Virus record (IMG/VR): IMGVR_UViG_3300032323_000661
Span: 1-56,368 of that record
Source of the DNA: a virus
DNA length: 56,368 nucleotides
Direction: 5' to 3' (one strand)
Shown: piece by piece, positions 8,056 through 16,038 of the stretch
Numbering within the stretch: position 1 is the first letter of the stretch
Layout of the letters: every line of letters begins with the position of its first letter
Notes under the pieces: model-generated
The model's input: the letters and a program-made list of their open reading frames with translations, nothing else
Told to the model about the DNA's origin: nothing
Databases searched by the model: none
Position numbers and translations under genes: made by a program

Positions 8056-8931
8056 TTAGAACTGGGCGCAAAAATAAACGAAGGATTTCGACACTGCTGG
8101 CACTTGGTCTTGCCATACTGGAGCCGTTCCTGCGCCTTGGCTGGTGAGCACCTGACCAGCGTTGCCAGTGGGCAGAAAATCGGTGTTGCCCGGTGCAGTT
8201 TGGTACAGGATCTGGTTCGCCGTTCCACCCGCAACGTCAACTGCAGACCCAGCGGAGCCAGCGGTGGCGGCGAAGTTGACCGAGAGTCCGCTTGGATTCG
8301 TCCACGTTGGAGCAGCAGCACCACCGGAGGTGAGCAGGAATCCGGCAGTGCCCGTAGGTGTGAATGCGGTGTCACCCGGAGCGACTTGGTAGGGCACGGA
8401 ACCGGCAGTGCCACCGGCCAAGTCAATCGCGGAGGTTGCAGCAGGTGCCGCCGCCCACACAAAAGCGCTTCCGTTCCAACTCAGCACAAAGCCCGGAGTA
8501 GTCGGAGCTACGACGAACGAGGTGGAATCCGGCGCATTCTGGAACAGGATCTGGTTTGCCACCCCGCCCAAGATGTCCGAAGTCTCGCCCGAGGCGTCTG
8601 CGTAGCCTACCGACACGCTGGAAGGGTTGACGTACTGCGGAGCGGTTGCCCCCGCCGTCAAGATCCAGTTGGTCGTGCCCAGCGTCAGGTAGGCGGTGTT
8701 GCCCATAGTCGCTTGGTACACCAGCGTACCAGTACCGCCACCGGGGAGGTTACCCGTAGCCGAGGACGAATCGGCCAGCACCTTGACGACACCCGCCGCA
8801 TTCTTGAAGAATAGCTTCTCGTCGAGGATGTTGATTGCCAACTCGCCGACTTGCATGCGGGGCGCAGTCGGCGTCGCTCCATTCGTTGTGCTGTAGTACA
8901 GCTGTACCGGTGTGAATCCTATCTGTGCCAT
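8056..8931 (-). CDS. Tail fibre with tandem collagen-like/beta repeats
   Basis: This 291-aa protein begins MAQIGFTPVQLYYSTTNG. PRMQVGELAINILDEKLFFKN is a common N-terminal attachment motif of phage fibres. It is followed by at least four imperfect repeats of about 35 residues containing GG(T/V)A-x-x-(I/V)-x-(F/Y)Q-x-APG/APD, each with a W-x-x-PS-type segment. It lacks a signal peptide or enzyme motif. GGAGG lies 9 bases before the ATG. Confidence 0.75.
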   Translation of the reverse strand: MAQIGFTPVQLYYSTTNGATPTAPRMQVGELAINILDEKLFFKNAAGVVKVLADSSSATGNLPGGGTGTLVYQATMGNTAYLTLGTTNWILTAGATAPQYVNPSSVSVGYADASGETSDILGGVANQILFQNAPDSTSFVVAPTTPGFVLSWNGSAFVWAAAPAATSAIDLAGGTAGSVPYQVAPGDTAFTPTGTAGFLLTSGGAAAPTWTNPSGLSVNFAATAGSAGSAVDVAGGTANQILYQTAPGNTDFLPTGNAGQVLTSQGAGTAPVWQDQVPAVSKSFVYFCAQF

Positions 8932-8936
8932 GCTTT

Positions 8937-9212
8937 TTATTCCTCCACAATCCCGCCGTACGGAATACCGGGGCCGGACAGGTTATTGAGTGCCACGTCG
9001 GGACGGGCGAAGCGCAGGTTAATGCGCTCGGTCTGCCGAGCCGGGAGCCGGTAGGGATCGAATTGGTCGCGACAGCCACGCTCGGCGCAGACCCGCAGAC
9101 CCGGAAAATTGGGGTCCGAGACCAGCGAGACGAAGGAGACCTTCATCTTGCAGCGGTCGCACACACCGATGGCGATGTTGGCGAGTCCGGTGGTGTCGAG
9201 AAATACCGGCAT
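8937..9212 (-). CDS. Small protein with CxxC motif in the tail cluster
   Basis: A 91-aa protein with CDRCKMK near residue 18 and a second Cys pair (RVCAERGCRDQFDPYR), suggesting a bound zinc. The C-terminal half resembles short phage proteins sitting next to tail adaptor genes. The ribosome site CGAGG precedes the ATG. Function unknown. Confidence 0.65.
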   Translation of the reverse strand: MPVFLDTTGLANIAIGVCDRCKMKVSFVSLVSDPNFPGLRVCAERGCRDQFDPYRLPARQTERINLRFARPDVALNNLSGPGIPYGGIVEE

Positions 9213-9215
9213 CGC

Positions 9216-10289
9216 TTACCTCGTGTACACCGAAATGTTCGGTGCCCAGTAGATTGGGGACTTGTCGCGCTCCTCCTGCTCGGCCTCTTCGAACGTCTTG
9301 GACGCCTGCCCGTCCAGGTACTGGATGCGGGCCATTTCGACAGTAGGCAGGATGAGGCTCATCCGGTGAGCCAGCATGTTCTGAATCGCGAGATACCAGC
9401 GGTCGGGGATCGCGAGCGAGCCGGACAATGCGCCGACATCCTCGACTTGGCACGAGTACCAGACGGTCATTTGCACGAACGGACTGGAGGGCACGGGCCA
9501 CAGGTAGATGCTGGGCTGTGGGATGGTGCGATCGAACCAGAACTGATAAGGCTGATTCGCGGTGAAATTCTTGTTCGGCAGATTGGTGTAGTCGTCGCGG
9601 TTCAGACGGCTCATCTGGACTTCGCGGCTATTATTACCCCAATACAGTTCACGGAGCGCAAGGACGGCCCCTCCCGTGACTCGGACGCGGTATCCGCGCA
9701 CGGTCTCGCCGGGTTCGACATCGATCCAGATCCACCGGCCATCGGTCACGACCGTAGGTCCGAGGCTTTCGAGGGTGTTCCAAGTCACCATGTCGGAGCT
9801 GTACTCGACGACGAGGTTCCAAGTGGCGCTGCCGCCACCGGCGACGTAGGGCAGGAGACCCACGGAGCCGACGTACACCGGGTTGTTGACGCCGAAATCG
9901 GTCGAAATATGCCCGTTCGCGGTGGTCTGCTGGCACCACGTGTCGATATCTCCGTCGAACGCGAGTGCTACGTCGCCACCCGCCGAGCTGGTGTTGGTAC
10001 CGGTGGGGCGGTTAATAGTGCGGTAAAGCACGTTGAGGGCATCGACCGACCCAAGCGGGAGGTTGTAAACGTATTTGTCGGGGTTCAGACCTATTGCGGT
10101 CTTCTTGATCGCGAAATACTGGATGCCCTTGTTGATCAGCGAGGACAGGAGGTAGAACAGCTGGCGCTTGGCCGAGTCCACCTGCTCCACTGTGAGTTCT
10201 TCGGCGAGTTTCCCGCATGCACGAGCAGCATCATCGATCAGCTCTTGGACCGTTATGGTGGTTTGTCCGACTGTTCCAGATGTGCTCAT
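9216..10289 (-). CDS. Tail accessory protein with inserted discoidin-like domain
   Basis: A 357-aa protein. The N-terminal helical part (ITVQELIDDAARACGKL, QLFYLLSSLINKGIQ) and the C-terminal part (WYLAIQNMLAHRMSLILP) resemble P22 gp4-type head-closure proteins. About residues 110-220 form a beta-rich insert with ALAFDGDIDTWCQQT and GYRVRVTGGAVLALRELY, strongly reminiscent of the F5/8 type C (discoidin) fold. The insert could expose a sugar-binding domain at the portal-tail joint. The fold calls are from motif reading, not search. Confidence 0.65.
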   Translation of the reverse strand: MSTSGTVGQTTITVQELIDDAARACGKLAEELTVEQVDSAKRQLFYLLSSLINKGIQYFAIKKTAIGLNPDKYVYNLPLGSVDALNVLYRTINRPTGTNTSSAGGDVALAFDGDIDTWCQQTTANGHISTDFGVNNPVYVGSVGLLPYVAGGGSATWNLVVEYSSDMVTWNTLESLGPTVVTDGRWIWIDVEPGETVRGYRVRVTGGAVLALRELYWGNNSREVQMSRLNRDDYTNLPNKNFTANQPYQFWFDRTIPQPSIYLWPVPSSPFVQMTVWYSCQVEDVGALSGSLAIPDRWYLAIQNMLAHRMSLILPTVEMARIQYLDGQASKTFEEAEQEERDKSPIYWAPNISVYTR

Positions 10290-10298
10290 TGGGGTCCT

Positions 10299-10709
10299 TT
10301 ACCAGCCCGGGCAATTCCAGCGCTTGAGAGATGCGGCTTTACGGGTTGGACGGCCTTTTTCGTCTTTCAAAGGCCCGGGGTTGCCCGCCATCCGAGCGCA
10401 GAATGAATCCTTTCGAGGCCCTCCTTGGGGCTGCGGGGCTTTCAGATTGCTTCCGGTCTCCCGATTATACTTTTCCCGACCCTTCTTTGTCAATCCAGCG
10501 CCCTTTTCGGCGGGTAGCTTCTCGCCTCGACCCACCGAAAGACTTACGGAGCCACCCTTTGCCCTGCGTTCGGGCAGTTTCGGGTAGCTCTCGTTGCTCG
10601 ACGTGTACTCCGCTGCCGCCTTCCGGGACATTCCGACCCGCTTGGCGACCTTTGGATCGTTCTCGACCGCCTTCATGAGGCGAAATTGGGCTCTGGAGAC
10701 TGCTGGCAT
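10299..10709 (-). CDS. Basic phage protein, DUF6321-like
   Basis: A 136-aa, strongly basic protein. Its C-terminal half (GLTKKGREKYNRETGSNL, RKDSFCARMAG, GRPTRKAASLKRWNC) matches what I recall as the DUF6321 domain of tailed phages. The N-terminus begins MPAVSRAQFRLMKAVENDP. The ATG overlaps the previous stop (TGATCATG). A TTGACA/TATAAT promoter for the next genes lies within the coding sequence. Confidence 0.7.
   Translation of the reverse strand: MPAVSRAQFRLMKAVENDPKVAKRVGMSRKAAAEYTSSNESYPKLPERRAKGGSVSLSVGRGEKLPAEKGAGLTKKGREKYNRETGSNLKAPQPQGGPRKDSFCARMAGNPGPLKDEKGRPTRKAASLKRWNCPGW
10464..10493 (-). promoter_or_regulatory. Intragenic promoter within the DUF6321-like gene
   Basis: Minus strand: perfect -35 TTGACA (10493-10488), 18-base spacer and perfect -10 TATAAT (10469-10464). 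It would start transcription about 165 bases before the end of this gene and feed the discoidin-bearing tail protein and the fibres downstream. Confidence 0.65.
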
Positions 10710-10711
10710 GA

Positions 10712-10996
10712 TCAGCCGCAGAATACCGTGATTCTTGCGTTCGCGGGCAAAGTGATGTGGATATTCGTGGTGAAACGAATACCATTACCGGGCAACAGCG
10801 TGGACAGTGCGTTCGTGGGCGCTGTAGCAATGTTAAACCTCAGTCGTTCGGTACCGGAAGCACCACCGTCGCGGAAAACGATGTCTCCTGCTGTACCACC
10901 GGGCAAGATTTGGTAACCGCCAAGATTGGTTGGCCCGTTGTAAATAACGCCGGTTGACTCCAGGTGCGCGGCAAATACGTTCGTCAATGTAGACAT
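10712..10996 (-). CDS. Small structural protein, unknown
   Basis: A 94-aa protein beginning MSTLTNVFAAHLESTGVI and ending ANARITVFCG, beta-rich, with GGYQILPGGTAGDIVF in the middle. Position between capsid-associated and tail genes suggests a minor virion component. GGAG lies 9 bases before the ATG. Confidence 0.65.
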   Translation of the reverse strand: MSTLTNVFAAHLESTGVIYNGPTNLGGYQILPGGTAGDIVFRDGGASGTERLRFNIATAPTNALSTLLPGNGIRFTTNIHITLPANARITVFCG

Positions 10997-11017
10997 TTAA
11001 AATTCTCCGATAAAGGA

Positions 11018-11035
11018 CGGGGGCCGAAGCCCCCG
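11018..11035 (-). terminator. UUCG-capped hairpin downstream of the Lys/Gly-rich gene
   Basis: On the minus strand a 7-bp GC stem (CGGGGGC/GCCCCCG) closes a TTCG tetraloop and is followed by TCCTTTAT. It sits 8 bases after the stop at 11043. It may be an intrinsic terminator, or an RNA-processing or stability hairpin; the U-tract is weak. Confidence 0.6.
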
Positions 11036-11042
11036 CTCTAGG

Positions 11043-11795
11043 TCAGCAGACCCGACCACCCTTTTTGAACGTTCCCGAAAGTTCGGAAATCGCCACAGGT
11101 TTGCTCGGAGCTTTCTTGGGCATCGCTACGGCATGGCCCGAGTCATTTACGACTCGACCCCCCGTAGCAAAAGCTTTTTTTGCTGCACCGCCCTTCTTGT
11201 AGCCGCCAGCATTGCCCATCTTGACGTCACCAGTAGGCGCAGAATTGTGGTCAGGCTTGGCCTCCACCACTTTCGTCGTCTTGTTGGTCATCGTCTTGAT
11301 GATGCCACCCGCCTTGTAGCCACCCCGGCCATTCACCACGCCACCCGTCATGTAGCCACCGGGCTTCGTGGACTTGGCGATACCGCCAGTCTTCAGACCC
11401 TTGTGAGCCTTAGAGGCGGGCATATCGGCGTGCTTCTCCAGCGCTGCGGAAACGTCGCCGCCCTTCTTCATCACTGGACGAGCCATTGGTGCAGGAGGAG
11501 CTGCGGGACGAGCAGGACCGGTAGCCATAGAACGAGCGGGCAGAGATGCCGCACGCATAGGACGCTTCGCGGCCATAGCACGAGCAGCAGCAGGATTGCC
11601 CAAGGCGGTAGTTGGCGCGGGAGTACGGGACAAAGCGTCCATCACTCCCCCGTTCATCTTTTTTACGGGCTTGAACCCGTCCTTGGCTCCTGCGCTGTGC
11701 AGCTTGGAGTGCGTAGCGCTACCGCCCTTCTTGAGCTTGAGCTCAACGGACGGCTCAGTGGTCATCATTTTGACCATTGGTTTGAATTGGCCCAT
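11043..11795 (-). CDS. Lys/Gly/Ala-rich basic protein
   Basis: A 250-aa low-complexity protein starting MGQFKPMVKMMTTEP, with many KKGG, KTGG and AGG motifs and Pro/Ala/Arg-rich central stretches. Similar KGG motifs occur in the 1108-aa protein (18738-22064) and at the C-terminus of the 1481-aa protein (49138-53583). The high positive charge suggests nucleic acid binding inside the capsid. The ATG at 11795 with GAGGAGG upstream is preferred over the upstream in-frame ATG. Confidence 0.65.
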   Translation of the reverse strand: MGQFKPMVKMMTTEPSVELKLKKGGSATHSKLHSAGAKDGFKPVKKMNGGVMDALSRTPAPTTALGNPAAARAMAAKRPMRAASLPARSMATGPARPAAPPAPMARPVMKKGGDVSAALEKHADMPASKAHKGLKTGGIAKSTKPGGYMTGGVVNGRGGYKAGGIIKTMTNKTTKVVEAKPDHNSAPTGDVKMGNAGGYKKGGAAKKAFATGGRVVNDSGHAVAMPKKAPSKPVAISELSGTFKKGGRVC

Positions 11796-11809
11796 GGTAT
11801 TGTGCCTCC

Positions 11810-12259
11810 TCAAAGCTTCTGAGCGTAGACCACAGTGATGCGGAATACACCTTGCGTGGTAGAAATAGTGCCGTTCGGGTCAACAGTAGTCACCACCGAA
11901 GTGTTGGTGCCAATGTCGGCCATCGCGAGGCACTGTGCTGTAGTGAACGACAACGCGATACGACCGCCAGCGATCGCATTGGTAGCCGACAGGTACTGAG
12001 TACCAGCAGCGGCTGTACCAATCGTGATCGGGCAGGTAGTAGCGGTGCCGCCACCGACCACGGGAGTCACCATCGTATCGACAAAAATGTCGATGATCTG
12101 CGAACCAGCGGGCAGGACTTCGGTAGCGCTAACCGCGTTACCGTCGGCAGTGGTAGTCACCGTGATGGTTTGAGCCAAAACGACGAAACCGCCATCGACG
12201 TTATCGGTCAGCGCGGTGGAACCCGAACGAAGTGCAGTACCAAAATAGGTTTGTGACAT
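11810..12259 (-). CDS. Head-associated beta-rich protein
   Basis: A 149-aa protein starting MSQTYFGTALRSGSTAL. It is beta-rich and has a hydrophobic core pattern (SQIIDIFVDTMVTPVV, GVFRITVVYAQKL), like small capsid decoration or cement proteins. It directly follows the major capsid gene, separated by a UUCG hairpin. AGGAG precedes the ATG. The role is inferred from composition and position. Confidence 0.65.
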   Translation of the reverse strand: MSQTYFGTALRSGSTALTDNVDGGFVVLAQTITVTTTADGNAVSATEVLPAGSQIIDIFVDTMVTPVVGGGTATTCPITIGTAAAGTQYLSATNAIAGGRIALSFTTAQCLAMADIGTNTSVVTTVDPNGTISTTQGVFRITVVYAQKL

Positions 12260-12275
12260 TTTTATCTCCTAAAGT

Positions 12276-12297
12276 AATGAGGGCCGAAGCCCCCATT
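12276..12297 (-). terminator. UUCG-capped hairpin after the major capsid gene
   Basis: Minus strand: a 9-bp stem (AATGGGGGC with GCCCTCATT, one G-U pair) with loop TTCG, five bases past the capsid stop at 12303 and overlapping the leader of the next gene. Likely a partial terminator or mRNA-stabilising structure. Confidence 0.6.
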
Positions 12298-12302
12298 TAG
12301 GT

Positions 12303-13217
12303 TTAGACGCCGGGGGTACCGTACATCGCACGAGGATCGGTGAAGCCGATGTCGTAACGCTCTGTCGCCTTGTAGCGCATAGAGTCAGTCTCGAAATCGC
12401 CTTCCATCGTCTTCTCCAGAGCGCGACGCATCATCAGCTTCATGCCTTCTGGAGCATCGGTCTGGACCCACCACGCGTTGGGGTTAGTCAGACGGGACAG
12501 AACAGCGGCACCTTCGTCCAGCAAGCCGATAGACTTGACGGGGTTGATGTCGTTGTTGGCTGTACCGGCACGCAGCACGGACTTCAGGAGCACTTCGGCT
12601 TGGAACACGTTGCCCGGGGCGACCACCAGCTGGCGGGGCACCAAACGGATACGCTTGCCGTTGTTGTCCACCGCTTGACGGATCTGGATCAACATCTGCT
12701 CCAGCGAGGTCTGCGACAGGTTAGCCGCAGTGCCCAGCAAGTTGGAGAAGGTGCCGTTCACGATCGGGTGAGAAGCGGAGTTCAACTGCACGCCGTCGCC
12801 ACCGGGGAAGGAGGCGTTGAAAGCGCGGTTCAACACGTTGGCGGCGAGTGTTTCCTTGGTCTCGATCAGGGACTGAGCAAGGTGCTTGGCGTACACTTGG
12901 CCGATACGGATGTGGTCGCCGTCTTCCACGAGCACTTTTGTCAAGGCGAAGGCGAGGCCATACACCGAGTAGACGTAGCGCTTGAGGAACAACACACCAC
13001 CTTGCTGGTACGACACTGGAGTGCCGTCCGGCAGCTGGGGGGCTGCACCGAAACCGTACAGGACGGGTTCTTCGTGGTAGTTACGTGGGATGCCCTGCTC
13101 TTCACGGAAGACACGGGACCACTCGTCTTTACGCTGATCATACACGCCATCGAAGCACTCATTCAGAATGGGTTCGACGATGGAACGGAAGTCAGTACTG
13201 CGCATTGGGGCTGCCAT
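12303..13217 (-). CDS. Major capsid protein
   Basis: A 304-aa protein beginning MAAPMRSTDFRSIVEPILNE. It lies directly downstream of scaffold and decoration-type genes, has an excellent ribosome site (GGAGGG) and is followed by a stem-loop. Features match a phage capsid fold: an N-terminal arm, an E-loop-like segment (VSYQQGGVLFLKRYVYS), a long helix containing AKHLAQSLIETKETLAANVL, and a P-domain-like stretch (RLVPRQLVVAPGN). It ends RYDIGFTDPRAMYGTPGV. The length suits an HK97-fold coat protein without a fused scaffold. Confidence 0.85.
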   Translation of the reverse strand: MAAPMRSTDFRSIVEPILNECFDGVYDQRKDEWSRVFREEQGIPRNYHEEPVLYGFGAAPQLPDGTPVSYQQGGVLFLKRYVYSVYGLAFALTKVLVEDGDHIRIGQVYAKHLAQSLIETKETLAANVLNRAFNASFPGGDGVQLNSASHPIVNGTFSNLLGTAANLSQTSLEQMLIQIRQAVDNNGKRIRLVPRQLVVAPGNVFQAEVLLKSVLRAGTANNDINPVKSIGLLDEGAAVLSRLTNPNAWWVQTDAPEGMKLMMRRALEKTMEGDFETDSMRYKATERYDIGFTDPRAMYGTPGV

Positions 13218-13231
13218 GGTTTATGCCCTCC

Positions 13232-13834
13232 TTAGATGCCAGTGCCAGCAACACCAGCGAACTGGTATTCGGCGATCTGTGTTTGAACGATCACGAAATT
13301 ATCGCCCCATGCGTTGTCGGCATAAGGAGCAAGATTAATTACGCGCATTTGAGCCACTTGGCCAGCGGCCACCGGGGTGGCGCTCAGTGTGCACTGAGAC
13401 AGACCAGTCGTGGTAGAACCAGCGGCGGTGTTGGACAGATCGCACTCGGCACCAACGATGCTTTGCGAGACTGTACCGTCAGTCTGGATTTCGTACACGA
13501 TGTTGGGATCGCTGTAGTAGTACGCGACCACAGAGCCAGTCTGGAAGGACTCGCTACCGGGCCAGTAGTTAGAAACGCGACGACGACCTGTGCTGTCAGT
13601 CCACTCAACGCCAGCGAAGGCACCGAGGAACGCGTCACCGGCGACGGCAACGTTCAGGAAACCGGTCGTATCCATCTTGACGGGCTGACCCTTCAGGATG
13701 GTTGTAGCGTAACCGAGGTTTGTGTTTCCGCTAGTGGAAACGATTGGGATGCCGTTAGCCAGCGCAGTGGCGCGGTCCAGACCAGAGGGGTGGAACGCGG
13801 GGCGCAGACCGAACGGAGCAGAGGTTGCAGGCAT
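13232..13834 (-). CDS. Capsid decoration/head protein
   Basis: A 200-aa protein beginning MPATSAPFGLRPAFHPSG, with a beta-barrel-like pattern (GYATTILKGQPVKMD, GSVVAYYYSDPNIVYEIQ). This is typical of proteins encoded next to coat genes and annotated as head or decoration proteins in related podoviruses. GGAG is 7 bases before the ATG. It is part of the scaffold-capsid cluster. Confidence 0.7.
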   Translation of the reverse strand: MPATSAPFGLRPAFHPSGLDRATALANGIPIVSTSGNTNLGYATTILKGQPVKMDTTGFLNVAVAGDAFLGAFAGVEWTDSTGRRRVSNYWPGSESFQTGSVVAYYYSDPNIVYEIQTDGTVSQSIVGAECDLSNTAAGSTTTGLSQCTLSATPVAAGQVAQMRVINLAPYADNAWGDNFVIVQTQIAEYQFAGVAGTGI

Positions 13835-13864
13835 GTGCTTACTCCAAAGTAGTTCGATTTTCCG

Positions 13865-14404
13865 TCACTGGAATACAGGGACGGGCATGGGTTTGTCCAA
13901 GTCCGCGATGCCTTCACCTTCAACCATACCGAGCGGCCTGCCACGGGAATCGCGACCAATAGCAGACTCAGCCTGAACACGGATTTTATCCGCCTCATCC
14001 TGGGGTGCGTAGTGGTGCATTTCTGCCATGATGTCCTGATAGATTTCCTCAGGGATCTTGTACAGCAGCATCTCGTTGCATGCGATAAATCCAGTATGCT
14101 CACCGGCTTTAACTTTGTAGTTCTCAAAGCCCGGAACTTCTTCGATCTGCACGGGCTGATAGCCCATACGGATACGCTTGTGGATTGGATCATAGCCGTT
14201 GGTTGTCGAAAGCCAGACAACGTGGAAACCGGGGATTCCCGGTGGTGTGGGAAGGGACTCTTGCACCCACTCCGATCTGAACATCCTACGACGTTCTTGC
14301 GCGCTCGCCAGTTCCTCCGTAGCTGCACCGCGTTTGCTGTCCTGTGTTGCACGGGACTCGCGGCCACCTGCGGAAAGGTCTTTTTTCAGTCGATCGTCTC
14401 TCAT
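13865..14404 (-). CDS. Conserved head-cluster protein
   Basis: A 179-aa protein with a charged N-terminal region (residues 1-45) and a compact middle with GFHVVWLSTTNGYDPI, MGYQPVQIEEVPGFE and LLYKIPEEIYQDIMAEMHH. Comparable proteins sit between scaffold and capsid genes in many podoviruses, but no function is established to my knowledge. Confidence 0.65.
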   Translation of the reverse strand: MRDDRLKKDLSAGGRESRATQDSKRGAATEELASAQERRRMFRSEWVQESLPTPPGIPGFHVVWLSTTNGYDPIHKRIRMGYQPVQIEEVPGFENYKVKAGEHTGFIACNEMLLYKIPEEIYQDIMAEMHHYAPQDEADKIRVQAESAIGRDSRGRPLGMVEGEGIADLDKPMPVPVFQ

Positions 14405-14420
14405 AACTCTTTACCCCTTA

Positions 14421-15413
14421 TTACTTGGTTTGCATGCGGTCATATTCCGCATATTTACGGATCATCTTGTTGCGTTCGGCGATGTTATCCCACCGCCCCG
14501 CCTCTTTGATTGCGCGTACACGCTCGGGCGACAACCGGAACTCGCCGGGGCGAGCTGCCGGGGTTGATTCGCGTCCTGATCCTGTTACCACGCTTCGGGG
14601 TCTCCGTTCTGACGATCGACCAGATGTTTCGCCATTGCCGCTATTATAACGGTGAGGCAAGTATTTTGTCAATCTATTATCCAGCTCTTCCCAGTACTCG
14701 CCGGTTGTGGGGTCCCAGCCTTCCTTCATCAGAGCCTCGTCCACCTTGGTCGCGACTTGGGAGTCCATGTCGTCCCCGTTGGGGTCGTACCAGTCGTTCT
14801 TGGCCATCCAGTTGGACGCGTGGCGCTTGAGCACCGGGTCCGGGGCCTTGGGTACCGACTGCTTGGGCGAGCCGTTATCGACCGCCTTTTTCTTGAGCGC
14901 TTCCAGGGCCTCGACTTGACGTCGTGCCTCGTACCACGCTTCCTGCGCTTCCACCACCGCTGACCCGTCGGCCATTTCGGTCGCCTCTTTGATCTTCATC
15001 TTCGCGTATTGCAAGCGCAGATGTCCATCTTCGATCGCTTTGTCCAGTCGTGCCAGATCGGAACCGGCTGTGCGCTTTTCGAGCACGGCCAGTCGCTCGG
15101 CCATCTGCTCGTTCTGGCGCTTGAGGGACTGAATCAGGTGGTTAGATTCGCTGAGTTTCGCCTTTTGAAGCTTTTTCTTGAGCTGGCGCTCTTCGCGTCG
15201 TGCCAATCGGATCGCTTCGCGCTCCGGGTCGGCGTCCGGCGTGTTGTCGTGGTCATCGTCGTCGTGGTCGTCGGAACCCACCGAACCGCCACCGGCGTGT
15301 TCTGCGGGGTTGTCGGACGCGCCGCCGGGTACTTCCTCGGGCGGCAGATGCACGACGGCGGAACCGTCTTGCTCTTCAGCGACCTGCAGGTCCATTTTGT
15401 CTTGGGGTGTCAT
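14421..15413 (-). CDS. Capsid scaffolding protein
   Basis: A 330-aa, highly charged and largely helical protein. It has an acidic N-terminal region (SDDHDDDDHDNTPDADPE), a long coiled coil (about 65-170, EERQLKKKLQKAKL, QSLKRQNEQMAERL) and a basic C-terminal end (MIRKYAEYDRMQTK). This composition and its place between portal and coat genes are characteristic of an internal scaffold that guides procapsid assembly. A strong promoter sequence lies within its 3-prime third. Confidence 0.8.
   Translation of the reverse strand: MTPQDKMDLQVAEEQDGSAVVHLPPEEVPGGASDNPAEHAGGGSVGSDDHDDDDHDNTPDADPEREAIRLARREERQLKKKLQKAKLSESNHLIQSLKRQNEQMAERLAVLEKRTAGSDLARLDKAIEDGHLRLQYAKMKIKEATEMADGSAVVEAQEAWYEARRQVEALEALKKKAVDNGSPKQSVPKAPDPVLKRHASNWMAKNDWYDPNGDDMDSQVATKVDEALMKEGWDPTTGEYWEELDNRLTKYLPHRYNSGNGETSGRSSERRPRSVVTGSGRESTPAARPGEFRLSPERVRAIKEAGRWDNIAERNKMIRKYAEYDRMQTK
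14643..14672 (-). promoter_or_regulatory. Intragenic promoter within the scaffold gene
   Basis: Minus strand: perfect -35 TTGACA (14672-14667), 18-base spacer, perfect -10 TATAAT (14648-14643). It is placed to boost the head-cluster, decoration and major capsid genes independently of scaffold and portal. Confidence 0.65.
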
Positions 15414-15422
15414 AGGAATGCC

Positions 15423-15860
15423 TTACAGAAATGCCTTAACCTTGAGGGGGTCGCCAGTAACTTTGGCGATCACTTCGTGGTCGTTAAACACGGAGAACAG
15501 CGCGGTCTCGCCAAGGTCCACGTCGCCGTAGGGTACTTCCCAACGGTCGCCGCCCCACTTGGGCATACGCACATAATCCCCCACCTCCACCCAGTTGCCT
15601 TCCGGCCACGGTTCGAGGGTGTCGCGCTTCTTAAAAGCGAGTGGACCGATCGCGATGACTTTCGCGACTTGGTTGTTCCACTTCTCGGTCTCCTTTGTCT
15701 CCTCGACAAGGACAATACCCGCACTGGTCACGGTCTTTCGGGTGCGACGCCACTGCACCAAAATACGGCCACCGACAGGTTTAGCACCGGGATCGACATC
15801 GGGAAATGCTTCCCGCAATTCGGCTTCATTCGAAGCCACCGGCTCAGTATTATGAATCAT
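15423..15860 (-). CDS. GroES-like co-chaperonin
   Basis: A 145-aa protein. After a 27-residue N-terminal extension it follows the GroES barrel pattern: GGRILVQWRRTRKTVTSAGIVLVEE (strand, mobile-loop region, strand), KVIAIGPLAF, then NWVEVGDYVRMPKWGG and a C-terminal ending near VFNDHEVIAKV. Phage GroES homologues (for example T4 gp31) reprogram host GroEL to fold the coat protein. The gene is next to scaffold and capsid, consistent with that role. The start overlaps the upstream gene by 11 bases. Confidence 0.8.
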   Translation of the reverse strand: MIHNTEPVASNEAELREAFPDVDPGAKPVGGRILVQWRRTRKTVTSAGIVLVEETKETEKWNNQVAKVIAIGPLAFKKRDTLEPWPEGNWVEVGDYVRMPKWGGDRWEVPYGDVDLGETALFSVFNDHEVIAKVTGDPLKVKAFL

Positions 15861-16038
15861 CGGATTCAGGTTCCTTCAAAAGGCCATTTAAGATTACCAG
15901 AGCTTCTTCAAGCCCTTGGTGCTGGCCAACTAGGCGTTGGTAGGCCTCAAAGTTCACGGCATTACCCGCGACCAGTGACTCGGCGATCGTCTTTTGACGC
16001 GACTCAATAGCACCAATGAGGTCGCTGACGTATCGCAT
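15850..16038 (-). CDS. Small helical protein between portal and GroES genes
   Basis: A 62-aa helical protein (MRYVSDLIGAIESRQ, ending LLKEPESDDS). The hydrophobic heptad pattern suggests a short coiled coil. It starts directly after the preceding stop (TAA-ATG) and overlaps the GroES-like start, so it is translated as part of one polycistron. Function unknown; small gpW-like connectors are one possibility. Confidence 0.6.
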   Translation of the reverse strand: MRYVSDLIGAIESRQKTIAESLVAGNAVNFEAYQRLVGQHQGLEEALVILNGLLKEPESDDS

